From Geodermatophilus normandii (GTDB taxonomy: Bacteria; Actinomycetota; Actinomycetes; Mycobacteriales; Geodermatophilaceae): a stretch of DNA of 64,000 bases. The stretch is taken from contig NZ_QGTX01000001.1 of the NCBI RefSeq assembly GCF_003182485.1, positions 1,384,001-1,448,000 of the forward strand. The letters are read 5' to 3'. The stretch's first letter is position 1. Each line of letters begins with the position of its first letter. Below are positions 26,916-35,731 of this stretch, piece after piece. The position numbers and the translations under genes are program-made. The notes beneath the pieces were generated by a model. The model was not told where the DNA came from, did no database searches, and saw only the letters and a program-made list of their open reading frames with translations.

Positions 26916-27430
26916 GCCACCCGGACACCGGGCTGCGCCGCCGGGCGACCGACCGCCCGCCGGCGATCACCGACCTCGTCGACGAGGCGACGGTCCAGGG
27001 GATCACCGAGCAGGCGTGGCTGGCGCTCGTCGGCGAGGACGAGGTGCTCGTCCCGCTGCCCGCGCCGCTGCCGGCAGAGACGCGCAGCTCCTGGGTCGAG
27101 ATCGTCGGACCGTGGACCGGCAGCGTCGTCCTGACCTGCGGCCGCGAGACCGCGCTGGCGCTCACCCGGGCGCTGCTCCGCGAGCACGCCTCCGAGGTGC
27201 TCGAGGAGGAGGACGTCGACGACGCGCTGGGCGAGCTGGCCAACGTCGTCGGCGGCAACGTCAAGGCCGTCCTCCCCGGCCCGTCGGTCCTCGGCCTGCC
27301 CGAGACCGGCACCACCCCGCCCCCCGGCCGCGAGGCCGACACCTGCCGTGTCCACGTCCTGTGGCGCGGCGAGCCGCTGACCGTCTCCGTGCAGTCGCAC
27401 GCCGAGCGAGAGAACGAGGTGCCCCTGTGA
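26912..27430 (+). CDS. CheX/CheC-like phosphatase
   Basis: A 172-residue protein whose segment DDALGELANVVGGNVKAVLPG (about residues 106-126) matches the phosphatase signature of the CheC/CheX/FliY family, in which Glu and Asn attack phospho-CheY. Only one such motif is present, as in CheX. The position between two cheY genes fits a role in removing phosphate from one or both regulators. A polar N-terminus of about 25 residues precedes the domain. Start GTG 26912 overlaps the previous stop. Confidence 0.8.
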
Positions 27431-27789
27431 AGATCCTGGTCGCCGACGACAGCCGCGTGATGCGGCAGATCGTCATCCGCACCCTGCGGCAGGCCGGCTA
27501 CGACGACCACGACATCGTCGAGGCCGAGGACGGCCGCGACGCCTACGACAAGGTCCGCAGCGAGAGCCCGGACCTGGTCCTGTCGGACTGGAACATGCCG
27601 AACATGACCGGCCTGGAGTGCCTGCAGGCGCTGCGCGGCTCCGGCTCGTCGGTCCCCTTCGGCTTCGTCACCTCCGAGGGCTCGGCGGAGATGCGGGAGA
27701 AGGCCGCCGACGCCGGCGCGCTGTTCCTCATCGCCAAGCCCTTCACCGAGGAGACCTTCCGCGAGAACCTCGAGGGGGTGCTGGCGTGA
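27427..27789 (+). CDS. cheY: CheY-like response regulator (second)
   Basis: A 120-residue receiver domain with VADDSRVMRQ, the phosphorylated Asp in LVLSDWNMPNMTG, Thr/Ser in GFVTSEG and Lys in LIAKPFT. It differs clearly from the CheY at 26526. One may drive the motor while the other acts as a phosphate sink or serves another output. GTGA overlap on both sides. Confidence 0.92.
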   Translation: MKILVADDSRVMRQIVIRTLRQAGYDDHDIVEAEDGRDAYDKVRSESPDLVLSDWNMPNMTGLECLQALRGSGSSVPFGFVTSEGSAEMREKAADAGALFLIAKPFTEETFRENLEGVLA

Positions 27790-28277
27790 CCGCGCCGCTC
27801 ACCGTCGTCCTGCCCGAGGCCAAGGCCGTCAAGGACATGCTCACGGGCCTGGTCGGCAGGCCGGTCTCGGTGACGCCGGGTGCCCCGGTGACGCCCACGG
27901 CGAAGGACCCCGTCTCGGTCGCCGTCTACGTCGGCTCCTCGATGGCGGTCCACGCGCTGTGCGTCATGGACCTGCCGCTGGCGGCCTGGACCGGCGGTGC
28001 GCTGGCCCTGCTGCCCCCCGGCGGCGTCCAGGACGTCGTCGAGGAGGACGGCGAGCTCACCACGATGCTCACCGAGGCCCTCCACGAGGTCGTCAACGTC
28101 CTGTCGGCGCTGTTCAACGTGCCGGGTGCCCCGCACTCCAAGCTGCACGCGTCCTACGCCCCCGGCGACGACCTGCCGGGCGACGTCGCCGGCATGCTCG
28201 CCGCCTTCAACCGGCTCGACCTCGCCGTCGAGGTCCCCGGCTACGGCAAGGGCCGGCTCTCGCTGGTCGTGCCGTGA
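27786..28277 (+). CDS. Hypothetical protein ending the cheB operon, weakly CheC/CheX-like
   Basis: A 163-residue soluble protein starting VTAPLTVVLPEAKAVKDMLTGLVGRPV. The segment LTEALHEVVNVLSALFNVPGAPHSKLHA resembles the helix of CheC/CheX proteins but the Glu-Asn signature is altered. The central strand-rich part is compatible with that fold. It is coupled by GTGA overlap to the second cheY, so it very likely works in the same pathway. I do not recognise the family with certainty. Confidence 0.7.
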   Translation: MTAPLTVVLPEAKAVKDMLTGLVGRPVSVTPGAPVTPTAKDPVSVAVYVGSSMAVHALCVMDLPLAAWTGGALALLPPGGVQDVVEEDGELTTMLTEALHEVVNVLSALFNVPGAPHSKLHASYAPGDDLPGDVAGMLAAFNRLDLAVEVPGYGKGRLSLVVP

Positions 28278-28281
28278 CACG

Positions 28282-28299
28282 GTCGTCCTCCCGGACGAC
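28282..28299. terminator. Short stem-loop at the end of the che operon
   Basis: GTCGTCC (28282-28288) pairs with GGACGAC (28293-28299) around a TCCC loop, five bases after the last stop. The rest of the 220-bp gap to the convergent gene at 28499 shows nothing I can name. Confidence 0.5.
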
Positions 28300-28498
28300 G
28301 CCGCGGCCAGGAGCCCGAGAGGACCTCGGTGCCCCCCACGCCTCGCACGCTCGGCGCGGGCCCCTGCACCGAGGCCGATCAGGGCGCTGAGCTCCACCGC
28401 CGGCCCGCGTCCGCCGACCGCCCCGGGGCGGCGCCGGGACTCCCGTCCCCGCCGCCCCGGGCGCACTCAGGTCAGGGTCCTCGGCACTCGGACGGGCC

Positions 28499-28957
28499 TC
28501 AGGCCGAGGTGACCGCGTACTCCTCGATCGCCGTCGGCAGGCAGGCCCACACGTGCTTGCAGCCGTCGTCGACGTACCACCCGTGCGCCACCGACAGCCG
28601 CGCCACGAGGTAGAGGCCCAGGCCGCCCTGGGCGGGATCCCGGCCCACCGCGGGCGCCGGCATCGTGTCGGGGTCGCGGTCGCTGACGTCGAGCAACCAG
28701 CCGCCGGTCCCGGCCACCACCGTGGCGACGACCGGGGACACCCCGTGCCGCAGCGCGTTGGACGCCAGCTCGTCGAAGGCCAGGATCATCCGGTCGGCCG
28801 CCGGGTCGTCGGGGTCCCGCGGGAAGCCGATGGCGCTCAGGTGGTCGCGCAGACCCGCCCTGGCGGCGGGCAGCTCGGCCAGGTCCCCGAGGTCCCGGCG
28901 CCACAGCTCGCCCCGCCCGTCGGGCAGCGGGCGCAGCGGCCAGGCAAGTCGGCCCAT
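28499..28957 (-). CDS. Anti-sigma regulatory factor-type ATPase (RsbW/SpoIIAB-like HATPase)
   Basis: A 152-residue stand-alone HATPase_c_2 domain. The N box is visible in MILAFDELASNALRHG and the G box in AQGGLGLYLVARLS. Such Ser kinases phosphorylate STAS anti-sigma antagonists and bind sigma factors in partner-switching pathways. ATG 28957 has a GAGAGG site upstream. It lies 113 bp downstream of a SpoIIE phosphatase on the same strand, the usual kinase-phosphatase pairing, although no STAS or sigma gene is seen here. Confidence 0.88.
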   Translation of the reverse strand: MGRLAWPLRPLPDGRGELWRRDLGDLAELPAARAGLRDHLSAIGFPRDPDDPAADRMILAFDELASNALRHGVSPVVATVVAGTGGWLLDVSDRDPDTMPAPAVGRDPAQGGLGLYLVARLSVAHGWYVDDGCKHVWACLPTAIEEYAVTSA

Positions 28958-29070
28958 GACCTCTCTCCGTCGTCGTCCCGTTCCTCGGACGACGTCTCGG
29001 TGCCCAGCCGGCCGGCCGGCCAACCCTTCCGGCACCGCCCTCGCCCCGCGGGGTGAGGAGGGTCTCGGCC

Positions 29071-30723
29071 TCAGCCCGCCCCGACGGTGACGGCGACCAG
29101 CGCGACGTCGTCCTGCGGGGTGCCCTGCAGCAGGCGGGCGAGCAGCTCGTCGCACAGGTCCGGCAGCGGGGTCCCGGCCAGCCCGGCCAGCGCGCCGTGC
29201 AGCCGCGCGGCGTCCGCGTCCAGCGAGCTCCCGCGCCGCTCGACCAGCCCGTCGGTGTGCAGCAGGACCGTCGTCCCCGGCGCCAGCTCCACGGTCCCCT
29301 CGCGCCGCACGGCCGCCGCGTCCACGCCTAGCGCCCGGTCGCCCAGCCGGTCGCCGTGGTCGAGGACGGTGACCCCGCCGTCGGGCAGGAGCAGCACCGG
29401 CGGCGGGTGCCCGGCGTTGGCCCACCGCAGCCGCCGCCCGCCGTCCTCCAGCCGGGCGACGGCGGCCGTGGCGAGCGTGCCCGCGTGCATCCTCGCCATC
29501 GCCTCGTCCAGGCCGCGCAGGACGTCGGCGGGACCCGCGCCGCCGGAGTGCGCGATCCCCCGCAGCAGGCCGCGCAGCTGCCCCATCGCCGCCGCGGCGG
29601 CCGTGTCGTGGCCCACGACGTCCCCGATGACCAGGACCGGGTCGCCCTCGGGGGAGCGGAACGCGTCGTACCAGTCCCCGCCCACGCGCGCCGCCTCGGC
29701 GGCGGGCACGTACCGCACCACGACCTCCAGGCCGCCGAAGGCGGGCGGCTCGGTGAGCAGGCTGCGCTGCAGCGCCTCGGCGAGCTGGATCTGCCGGCTC
29801 TGCCGCCCCACCCGGTCCACCGCGCGCCCGGCCTGCACCGCGACGGCGCGGGCGGTGGCGAGGTCGGCGTCGCCCACCGCGCGGCCGGCGTCGAGGTAGA
29901 GCGTGAGGACGCCGACGGTGCGCGACTCCGCCGGCAGCGGGAGGACGACCACCGACTCCGCGCGCAGGTCGCGCAGCATCCCGCGCGCCGTCTCGTCGGT
30001 CATGACCGCCAGGACCTCGGCCACCGCGGTGCGCACCGGCGTCCCGGTGCGCAGCGCCCGCGCGACGGGGGAGGCGGCCGGCATCCGCTCCAGCCGCACC
30101 CGCGCGTAGCGGGCGAGCAGGTCGCGGCGCTCGGGGTCGACGTGCCAGGAGCCGACGTCGCGGGCGCGGCCCTCCCGGTCGACGACGGTGACCACGCAGC
30201 CGTCGGTGAGCACGGGGACCACCAGCCGCGCCAGCCGGCCCAGCGCCGCGGTGCCGTCGAGGGCCCCGGACAGCTCGGCGGCGACGCGCACCAGCAGCGT
30301 CGCGCGGGCCGCGGCGCGGTCGGCCTGCTCCTGCACCGCCCGGCGGGCGGACACGTCGGCGACGGTCACCGCCAGCCCCTCCGGGCCCGGCGCGGCCCGC
30401 ACCTCGTACCAGCCGCCCTCCCCGGCGGCGACGGTCACCGGCTCGCCGGAGCCGGCCGCCTGGGTGCAGGCCTGGGCGAGGGCGTGCCCGGGGCTGCCCG
30501 GGACGGCGTCGTCGAGGGGCCGCCCGACGAGCGAGGCGGCGCTGCGTCCCAGCAGCCGCTCGGTGGCTGCGTTGAGCCAGGTGAGCCGGCCGGCCGGGTC
30601 GAGCGCCAGGACCGCGGCCGGCAGCCGGTCGACCAGCGCGGCGAGCGCGAGGGGGTCGAGCAGGGAGTGGGGGAGGGGGACGGTCGGCTCGGCGCGCGGC
30701 CGGGGCCTCAGCGGATCGGCCAT
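29071..30723 (-). CDS. PAS-GAF-SpoIIE serine phosphatase
   Basis: A 550-residue cytoplasmic sensor phosphatase. A PAS domain (about residues 25-130, LPAAVLALDPAGRLTWLNAATERLLG) is followed by GAF (about 145-300) and a PP2C-like SpoIIE domain (about 325-545) with the metal-binding VGGDWYDAFR and VIGDVVGHDTAAAAAM plus LLHTDGLVERR. It should dephosphorylate a STAS protein in a partner switch, probably opposing the kinase encoded just downstream. ATG 30723 is preferred over one seven codons upstream. Confidence 0.9.
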   Translation of the reverse strand: MADPLRPRPRAEPTVPLPHSLLDPLALAALVDRLPAAVLALDPAGRLTWLNAATERLLGRSAASLVGRPLDDAVPGSPGHALAQACTQAAGSGEPVTVAAGEGGWYEVRAAPGPEGLAVTVADVSARRAVQEQADRAAARATLLVRVAAELSGALDGTAALGRLARLVVPVLTDGCVVTVVDREGRARDVGSWHVDPERRDLLARYARVRLERMPAASPVARALRTGTPVRTAVAEVLAVMTDETARGMLRDLRAESVVVLPLPAESRTVGVLTLYLDAGRAVGDADLATARAVAVQAGRAVDRVGRQSRQIQLAEALQRSLLTEPPAFGGLEVVVRYVPAAEAARVGGDWYDAFRSPEGDPVLVIGDVVGHDTAAAAAMGQLRGLLRGIAHSGGAGPADVLRGLDEAMARMHAGTLATAAVARLEDGGRRLRWANAGHPPPVLLLPDGGVTVLDHGDRLGDRALGVDAAAVRREGTVELAPGTTVLLHTDGLVERRGSSLDADAARLHGALAGLAGTPLPDLCDELLARLLQGTPQDDVALVAVTVGAG

Positions 30724-30878
30724 GCCCGCACCCCCTCGCCGCACGGACCGGCGGAGGAGCGCCGGGCGTCGGCCCTGATCGTGGCGGGTGCGGACCGCGC
30801 TGCCAACGGGTCCTCCGGCGGGTCGTGATCACCCGCACCGGCACCGCGACCTCGGCGTCGGCCCCGCGATGGGGCAGC

Positions 30879-32717
30879 ATGAGCCGCATGACCCCGGACG
30901 GCGCCGCACCGCCGCCCCACGACCTGCTCGTGCAGGCCGTGGAGGGGATGGACCGGCCGCTGTTCGTGCTCGACGACGACTGGCGGTTCAGCTACGTCAA
31001 CCCCGCCGGCGCCGCGGTGCTCGACCGCACCGTGGCCGCCCTGCAGGGCCGGGGGATCTGGGCGGAGTTCCCGGAGGCGGTCGGCGGCCCGTTCGAGGAG
31101 CTGTACCGGCACGTCCGGGCGACCGGGGAGTCCGCCTCGACCGAGGCCTGGTTCGGCCCGCTCGGCAGGTGGTTCCGTGCCGACGCCTTCCTCACCGACG
31201 CCGGCCTGGTGGTCACCTACGACGACGTCACGCAGCGCCGGCGCACGGAGGAGGAGCGCGCCGCGGCCGTCGCGGCCCGCGAGGCGGCCGCCGCGCAGGT
31301 GACCGTGGCGGCGGCCCGCGCCGAGGCCGCGGCCCGCCACCTCGTGCTGCTCGGCGACATCAGCCAGGCGATGACCGCCACCACCGACGTCGACGAGGCC
31401 GTCGCCCGGTTCGCCACGCTGGTCGTGCCGCTGCTCGCCGACTGGTGCCTGGTCAGCGTGGTCGACCCCGACGGCACCCGCCGCGACGTCGGCCGCGCGC
31501 ACAGCGACCCCGCCATGGTCGAGGCGATGCACCGCTACGCCGACCTGCGGGTGCGCAGCAACCGGCCGACCGCGCCGGTGCCCACGGTGCTGGCCAGCGG
31601 GCGGCCGATGGTGATCGCCCACCTCACCGACGACGACGTCCGGGCGATGGTCGCCGACGACGTGAGCCGCGAGGCGCTGGAGCCGCTGCGGCCCGCCGCC
31701 CTCGCCACGTTCCCGCTGCTGGCCCGCGGGGAGCAGTTCGGCGCGTTCACGCTGGTCAACGGCCCCGAGCGCGGGCCGCACACGGAGCTCGAGCTGCGCA
31801 CCGCGGAGATCGCCTCCCGGCGGGCCGCGCTCGCGCTGGACAACGCGCGGCTGGCCAGCGCCGCCGCGCAGGTGGCCGAGCGGATGCAGCACAGCCTGCT
31901 GTCCCCGCCGGTGCAGCCCGACCACCTCGAGCTCGCCGTCCGCTACCGGCCGGCGACCCGCGGGATCGCGATCGGCGGCGACTGGTACGACGCCTTCCTC
32001 CAGCCCGACGGCGACACCGTGCTGGTCATCGGCGACGTCATGGGCCACGACATCGAGGCCGCCGCGGCGATGGGGCAGGTCAAGACGCTGGTCCGCGGCA
32101 TCGCCTTCGACCGCCTCGAGGAGCCCGCGGGCGTGCTGCGCCGGGTCGACCACGCCCTCGTGGGCCTCGGCGTCCCCGCGATGGCCACCGCGCTGGTGTG
32201 CCGGGTCGAGCAGGACGCCGCCGACCGGGCCGCGGGGATGCGCCGGCTGCGCTGGTCGACGGCCGGGCACCCCGACCCGATGCTGCTGCTGGCCGACGGC
32301 ACCGTGCAGGACCTCAGCGCGCCGGTCGGCCCGCCGCTGGGGATCGGCTGGCGCGGGCCGCGCGCCGACGGCGAGGCGCTCGTCCCGCCGGACAGCACGC
32401 TGCTGCTGTTCACCGACGGCCTCTTCGAGCGGCGCGGCGTCCCCCTCGACGAGAGCCGCGAGCAGCTCCGCGAATTGGTGGCCGCCGCCGCCGGGCAGCC
32501 GCTGGACGACCTGTGCGACGGGCTGCTCGCGAGCATGCTCGGCGAGGGCGCCGAGGACGACGTCGCGGTGCTCGCCGTCCGCGCGCACCCGGTGGCGGGG
32601 GAGCGGCCCCCGGAGGCCGGCCCGGAGGTCCTGCCGCCGCTCCTGGGCACCGGCGGCCCCCTCCCGGGTCCCGCCCCGAGCTCGCGAGGGGTGGGTCGGA
32701 GGGGGTCCTCTCCCTAG
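30879..32717 (+). CDS. PAS-GAF-SpoIIE serine phosphatase
   Basis: About 612 residues: PAS (about 15-125, GMDRPLFVLDDDWRFSYVNPAGAAVL), a coiled segment rich in Ala, Glu and Arg (about 130-165), GAF (about 170-325) and SpoIIE phosphatase (about 350-580) with GGDWYDAFLQPDGDTVLVIGD and LFTDGLFERR. ATG 30879 is used; an in-frame GTG at 30825 is possible. It diverges from the phosphatase at 30723, with a 155-bp shared promoter region. Its C-terminal codons are read from the 64-bp dispersed repeat at 32654-32717. Confidence 0.88.
   Translation: MSRMTPDGAAPPPHDLLVQAVEGMDRPLFVLDDDWRFSYVNPAGAAVLDRTVAALQGRGIWAEFPEAVGGPFEELYRHVRATGESASTEAWFGPLGRWFRADAFLTDAGLVVTYDDVTQRRRTEEERAAAVAAREAAAAQVTVAAARAEAAARHLVLLGDISQAMTATTDVDEAVARFATLVVPLLADWCLVSVVDPDGTRRDVGRAHSDPAMVEAMHRYADLRVRSNRPTAPVPTVLASGRPMVIAHLTDDDVRAMVADDVSREALEPLRPAALATFPLLARGEQFGAFTLVNGPERGPHTELELRTAEIASRRAALALDNARLASAAAQVAERMQHSLLSPPVQPDHLELAVRYRPATRGIAIGGDWYDAFLQPDGDTVLVIGDVMGHDIEAAAAMGQVKTLVRGIAFDRLEEPAGVLRRVDHALVGLGVPAMATALVCRVEQDAADRAAGMRRLRWSTAGHPDPMLLLADGTVQDLSAPVGPPLGIGWRGPRADGEALVPPDSTLLLFTDGLFERRGVPLDESREQLRELVAAAAGQPLDDLCDGLLASMLGEGAEDDVAVLAVRAHPVAGERPPEAGPEVLPPLLGTGGPLPGPAPSSRGVGRRGSSP
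32654..32717 (+). repeat. Dispersed 64-bp palindromic repeat, copy A
   Basis: Aligns without gaps to 36841-36904 with 52 of 64 bases identical by my count. It has CCCCCT near the left end pairing with AGGGGG on the right and a central GAGCTCGCGAG core. It overlaps the last codons of the phosphatase and, at CTAG, the stop codon of the convergent hydrolase. Confidence 0.7.
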
Positions 32718-33637
32718 GAGCGCGCGGCCGCGTCCCGCACCTCGTCGGCGATGGCCGCGACGCCCTGCTCGGCCCACAGGATCGAGTAGTGGTTGGTGTC
32801 GGGCACCTCGCGGGCGGTGATCCCGGACGGCTCCAGGCCCAGGCCGGCCAGCCGCACCTCGTCGTAGAGGCCGGGCCGCTGGTCGAGCAGGCCGCGGGTG
32901 GCCCACAGCAGCGTCGCGGGGACCGGCAGCGCGGTGGTGGCCTCGAGCACCCGCTCGTTGAGCAGCACGTCCCCGCCGTCGACGCGGACGGCCTCGGGCA
33001 CGCACGCGCTGCGCAGCGGCGTCTCGCCGGGCACCAGGTCGCGCGAGAGGTAGGCGGCCACCGAGGGCACGTCGACCCACGGGCCGACGGCGGGGTGCCG
33101 CTCCCAGAACGCGCGGACGGCCGGCAGGTCGGGGAACGTCGTCGACAGCCGGTCCAGTGACGGGCCGAGGACGGCGGCGAGCTTGGCGTCGACGTCGGCG
33201 CCGGGGGGCTCGGCGAGGGCCAGGCCGCCGTCGACCAGCACCAGGCCGTGCACCTCGTCGCGGGCGGGGCCGGCGGCCGCCATCGCCGCCACGAAGGCGC
33301 CCATGGAGTGGCCGACCAGCACGGTCGCGTCGGCACCGGCGTCGTCGTCGGCACCGAACCGGTCGAGCAGGGTGGCGACGTCCTGGGCGTGCCGCTCCAG
33401 GCCGTAGGGGCCGGGCAGCCGCGCCGAGCCCGCGCGTCCGCGCAGGTCGGGCGCGACCACCTCGAACTCGCCGGCCAGCGCCGCCGCGACGCGGGCCCAG
33501 GCCATCGCGTTGGCCGTGATGCCGTGCACCAGCACGGCGATGGGGGAGCCGGGGGCGTCGGCCGCCCAGTACAGCGCCGAGAGGTCCCCGCCGTCGACGG
33601 GGACGCTGATCTGGACCGGGTCACGGAGCTCTGCCAC
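32714..33637 (-). CDS. Alpha/beta hydrolase
   Basis: A 307-residue alpha/beta hydrolase with the oxyanion segment VLVHGITANAMAWARV, VVAPDLRGRAGSA, the nucleophile elbow VLVGHSMGAFVA (Ser) and the catalytic His in VPDTNHYSILW. Start GTG 33637 gives the natural N-terminus VAELRDPVQISVPVDGG; longer frames run into the ZIP gene. It lies 17 bp after the ZIP transporter stop, so the two may be co-transcribed. The substrate is unknown. Confidence 0.88.
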   Translation of the reverse strand: MAELRDPVQISVPVDGGDLSALYWAADAPGSPIAVLVHGITANAMAWARVAAALAGEFEVVAPDLRGRAGSARLPGPYGLERHAQDVATLLDRFGADDDAGADATVLVGHSMGAFVAAMAAAGPARDEVHGLVLVDGGLALAEPPGADVDAKLAAVLGPSLDRLSTTFPDLPAVRAFWERHPAVGPWVDVPSVAAYLSRDLVPGETPLRSACVPEAVRVDGGDVLLNERVLEATTALPVPATLLWATRGLLDQRPGLYDEVRLAGLGLEPSGITAREVPDTNHYSILWAEQGVAAIADEVRDAAARS

Positions 33638-33654
33638 GGGCCCACCCTGCCCGG

Positions 33655-34443
33655 TCACGCCCCGAGCCGCTCGATCGCGAAGGCGACCAGGAACCCGGCG
33701 GTGGTGATCAGGCCGGTCCAGGTCCGGGTGCGCTCGAAGGCCTCCGGGATCATCGTGTCGGCGATCATGGTGAGGATCGCGCCGGCGGCGACGGCCGTGA
33801 TGACGGCGACCACCGCCGGCGGGGCGCTGCCGAGCGCCGCGTAGCCGACGAGCGCGGCGAGGCCGCTGGCGACCGCGATGCCGCCCCAGACGCCGAACAC
33901 GTACCGCGCCGAGCGCCCGTTGGCCCTCATGCCGGCGGCGCTGGACAGCCCCTCGGGCACGTTGGAGACGAAGACGGCGGCCAGCACCGGGACGCTCACC
34001 GCACCACCGCCGAGCAGGCCCAGGCCCAGGACCACCGACTCGGGGACGCCGTCGAGGAGGGCGCCGACGGCGATGGCCGCGCCGCTGCCACCCTGCTCGT
34101 CCTCGGAGGGCTGCTGGTCCCCCGACCGCTTGCGGTGCCGGGCGCCGCGGCGGGCCAGCGCCGCGTTGGCGGCGAGGTAGGCGACCGCGCCGCCGAGGAA
34201 GCCGACCGCGGCCGGGCCCAGGCCGCCGGTCTCGGCGGCCTCCTCCATCAGGTCGAAGGCGACGGCGGAGATGAGCACGCCCGAGCCGAAGGCCATGACC
34301 GACGCGATCACCGCCTGCGGCACGCGGACGAACCAGGCGACCAGCGCCCCGAGCACCAGCGCCGCTCCGCCCAGCAGCCCCCACAGACCCGCTTCCACAG
34401 CTCCCGGCACGGGCCGCTCGGTGCCCACCGTTGCCTGCAGCAA
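33655..34443 (-). CDS. ZIP family metal transporter
   Basis: About 262 residues with eight predicted helices of the ZIP/GufA family of divalent metal carriers. The metal-site helices read LLDGVPESVVLGLGL (HELP-like, but Asp in place of the usual His) and VFVSNVPEGLSSA. A charged loop of about 25 residues with KRSGDQQPSEDEQ separates TM3 and TM4. The start is uncertain: TTG 34443 is given, and GTG codons at 34428 and downstream are equally possible. Replacement of His by Asp in the first motif is typical of the GufA branch. Confidence 0.82.
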   Translation of the reverse strand: MLQATVGTERPVPGAVEAGLWGLLGGAALVLGALVAWFVRVPQAVIASVMAFGSGVLISAVAFDLMEEAAETGGLGPAAVGFLGGAVAYLAANAALARRGARHRKRSGDQQPSEDEQGGSGAAIAVGALLDGVPESVVLGLGLLGGGAVSVPVLAAVFVSNVPEGLSSAAGMRANGRSARYVFGVWGGIAVASGLAALVGYAALGSAPPAVVAVITAVAAGAILTMIADTMIPEAFERTRTWTGLITTAGFLVAFAIERLGA

Positions 34444-34489
34444 CCGTCCCGGCGGCAGAAAGGCCGTTCCTGCCGCCGGTGCCGGGGCG

Positions 34490-35677
34490 CTAGTCGGGGT
34501 GGCGGAGGAGGTAGCGGCCGAAGTGCGGCACGGTGAAGGCGATCTGGCCGCGCTCGGCGGAGTAGACCAGCCCCTTCTTGATCAGCGAGTCGCGCGCGGG
34601 GGACAGCGACGCCGGCTTGCGGCCCAGCGTCGCGGCCACCTCCGACGTCGCCACCGGGGTGCCGCCCGGCCCGCCCAGCTCGGCCATCGCGTGCATGTAC
34701 TCGCGCTCGGCCGGGGTGGCGCGGTCGTAGCGGGACCCGAAGAACCCGACGGCGAGCTCGGCCTCGGCCACCGGGGCGGCCATCGCGACGTCGGCGGCGG
34801 TGATCGGCGAGGCGGCCGCGACGTCCCAGGTGACCTTGCCGTAGGCCTGAACGAAGTAGGGGTAGCCGTCGGCGGCGTCGTAGAGGGCGTCGAGGGCGGC
34901 CGGCTCGAAGGTGACCTCCTCGCGCTCGGCGGGGGCCAGCAGCGCGCGGTCGGCGGCGGGCCGGTCGAGGCGGTCGATGCGCAGGTAGCGGAACAGCCGC
35001 TCGGAGTAGCTCTTCGACGCCGACAGCACCGCCGGCAGGTGGGGGAGTCCCGCCCCGACGACGATCAGCGGCGCCCCCTGCTGCGACAGCTCGTGGCAGG
35101 CCGCGCAGATGGCCGAGACGTCGGGGGCCTGCACGTCCTGCATCTCGTCGATGAACAGCGCCACCCCCCTGCCGACGTCGGCGGCCAGCCCCGCGGCGTC
35201 GCTGAGGAGCTCGACCAGGTCGATCTCCATGTCGCCGGAGTCGGCGCGCCCGGCGGTGGCGGGCACGTCGATGCCCGGCTGCCAGCGGTCGCGCAGCTTC
35301 GCGTCGGCCGGCGCCAGCCGCTGGGCGAAGGCCCTCACCGTGCCGAGGACGGCGTCCATCGACTCCTGGTCGGGGTGCCGCAGCTCGCGCAGCGCCATGT
35401 GCAGCGCCGAGGAGACCGGCCGGCGCAGCGACTGGTCCGGCCGCGCCTCGATCTTGCCGGTGCCCCAGCCGCGGCCGATCGCCGCGGAGCGCAGCTGGTT
35501 GAGCAGCACCGTCTTGCCCACCCCGCGCAGCCCGGTGAGCACCAGCGAGCGCTCGGGGCGGCCCCGGGCGATCCGCTCCAGGACGACGTCGAAGGCCGAC
35601 AGCTCGTCGTCGCGGCCGGCCAGCTCGGGCGGGCGCTGGCCGGCGCCGGGCGCGTAGGGGTTCCGGACGGGATCCAC
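34490..35677 (-). CDS. Orc/Cdc6-like AAA ATPase with winged-helix C-terminus
   Basis: A 395-residue STAND/AAA-type ATPase. N-terminus VDPVRNPYAPGAGQRPPELAGRD, Walker A LTGLRGVGKTVLL, Walker B GVALFIDEMQDV, sensor segment LIVVGAGLPHLP, and a C-terminal winged helix (PAEREYMHAMAELG to SLIKKGLVYSAERGQIAFTVPHF). Actinobacterial members are of unknown function. GTG 35677 is chosen because a TACGGT box lies exactly seven bases upstream, the same layout as other leaderless genes here; an ATG at 35707 would sit upstream of that box. Confidence 0.85.
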   Translation of the reverse strand: MDPVRNPYAPGAGQRPPELAGRDDELSAFDVVLERIARGRPERSLVLTGLRGVGKTVLLNQLRSAAIGRGWGTGKIEARPDQSLRRPVSSALHMALRELRHPDQESMDAVLGTVRAFAQRLAPADAKLRDRWQPGIDVPATAGRADSGDMEIDLVELLSDAAGLAADVGRGVALFIDEMQDVQAPDVSAICAACHELSQQGAPLIVVGAGLPHLPAVLSASKSYSERLFRYLRIDRLDRPAADRALLAPAEREEVTFEPAALDALYDAADGYPYFVQAYGKVTWDVAAASPITAADVAMAAPVAEAELAVGFFGSRYDRATPAEREYMHAMAELGGPGGTPVATSEVAATLGRKPASLSPARDSLIKKGLVYSAERGQIAFTVPHFGRYLLRHPD

Positions 35678-35684
35678 GTCGAGC

Positions 35685-35690
35685 ACCGTA
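35685..35690 (-). promoter_or_regulatory. -10 box of the AAA ATPase gene (leaderless)
   Basis: TACGGT on the minus strand with a 7-nt spacer to GTG 35677. Transcription starting about seven bases downstream would begin at the start codon itself. Confidence 0.6.
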
Positions 35691-35698
35691 TGGCCCCG

Positions 35699-35716
35699 TC
35701 TAGGCATCTGCCTAGA
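35699..35716. promoter_or_regulatory. Palindrome over the -35 region, possible operator
   Basis: TCTAGGCATCTGCCTAGA is an 8-bp inverted repeat with a 2-bp centre. Its middle lies about 30 bp upstream of the predicted start site of the ATPase gene, where a bound repressor would block polymerase. It also lies 16 bp beyond the end of the convergently placed TetR-type gene. Confidence 0.5.
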
Positions 35717-35731
35717 GACCGGTAGAGCGAC

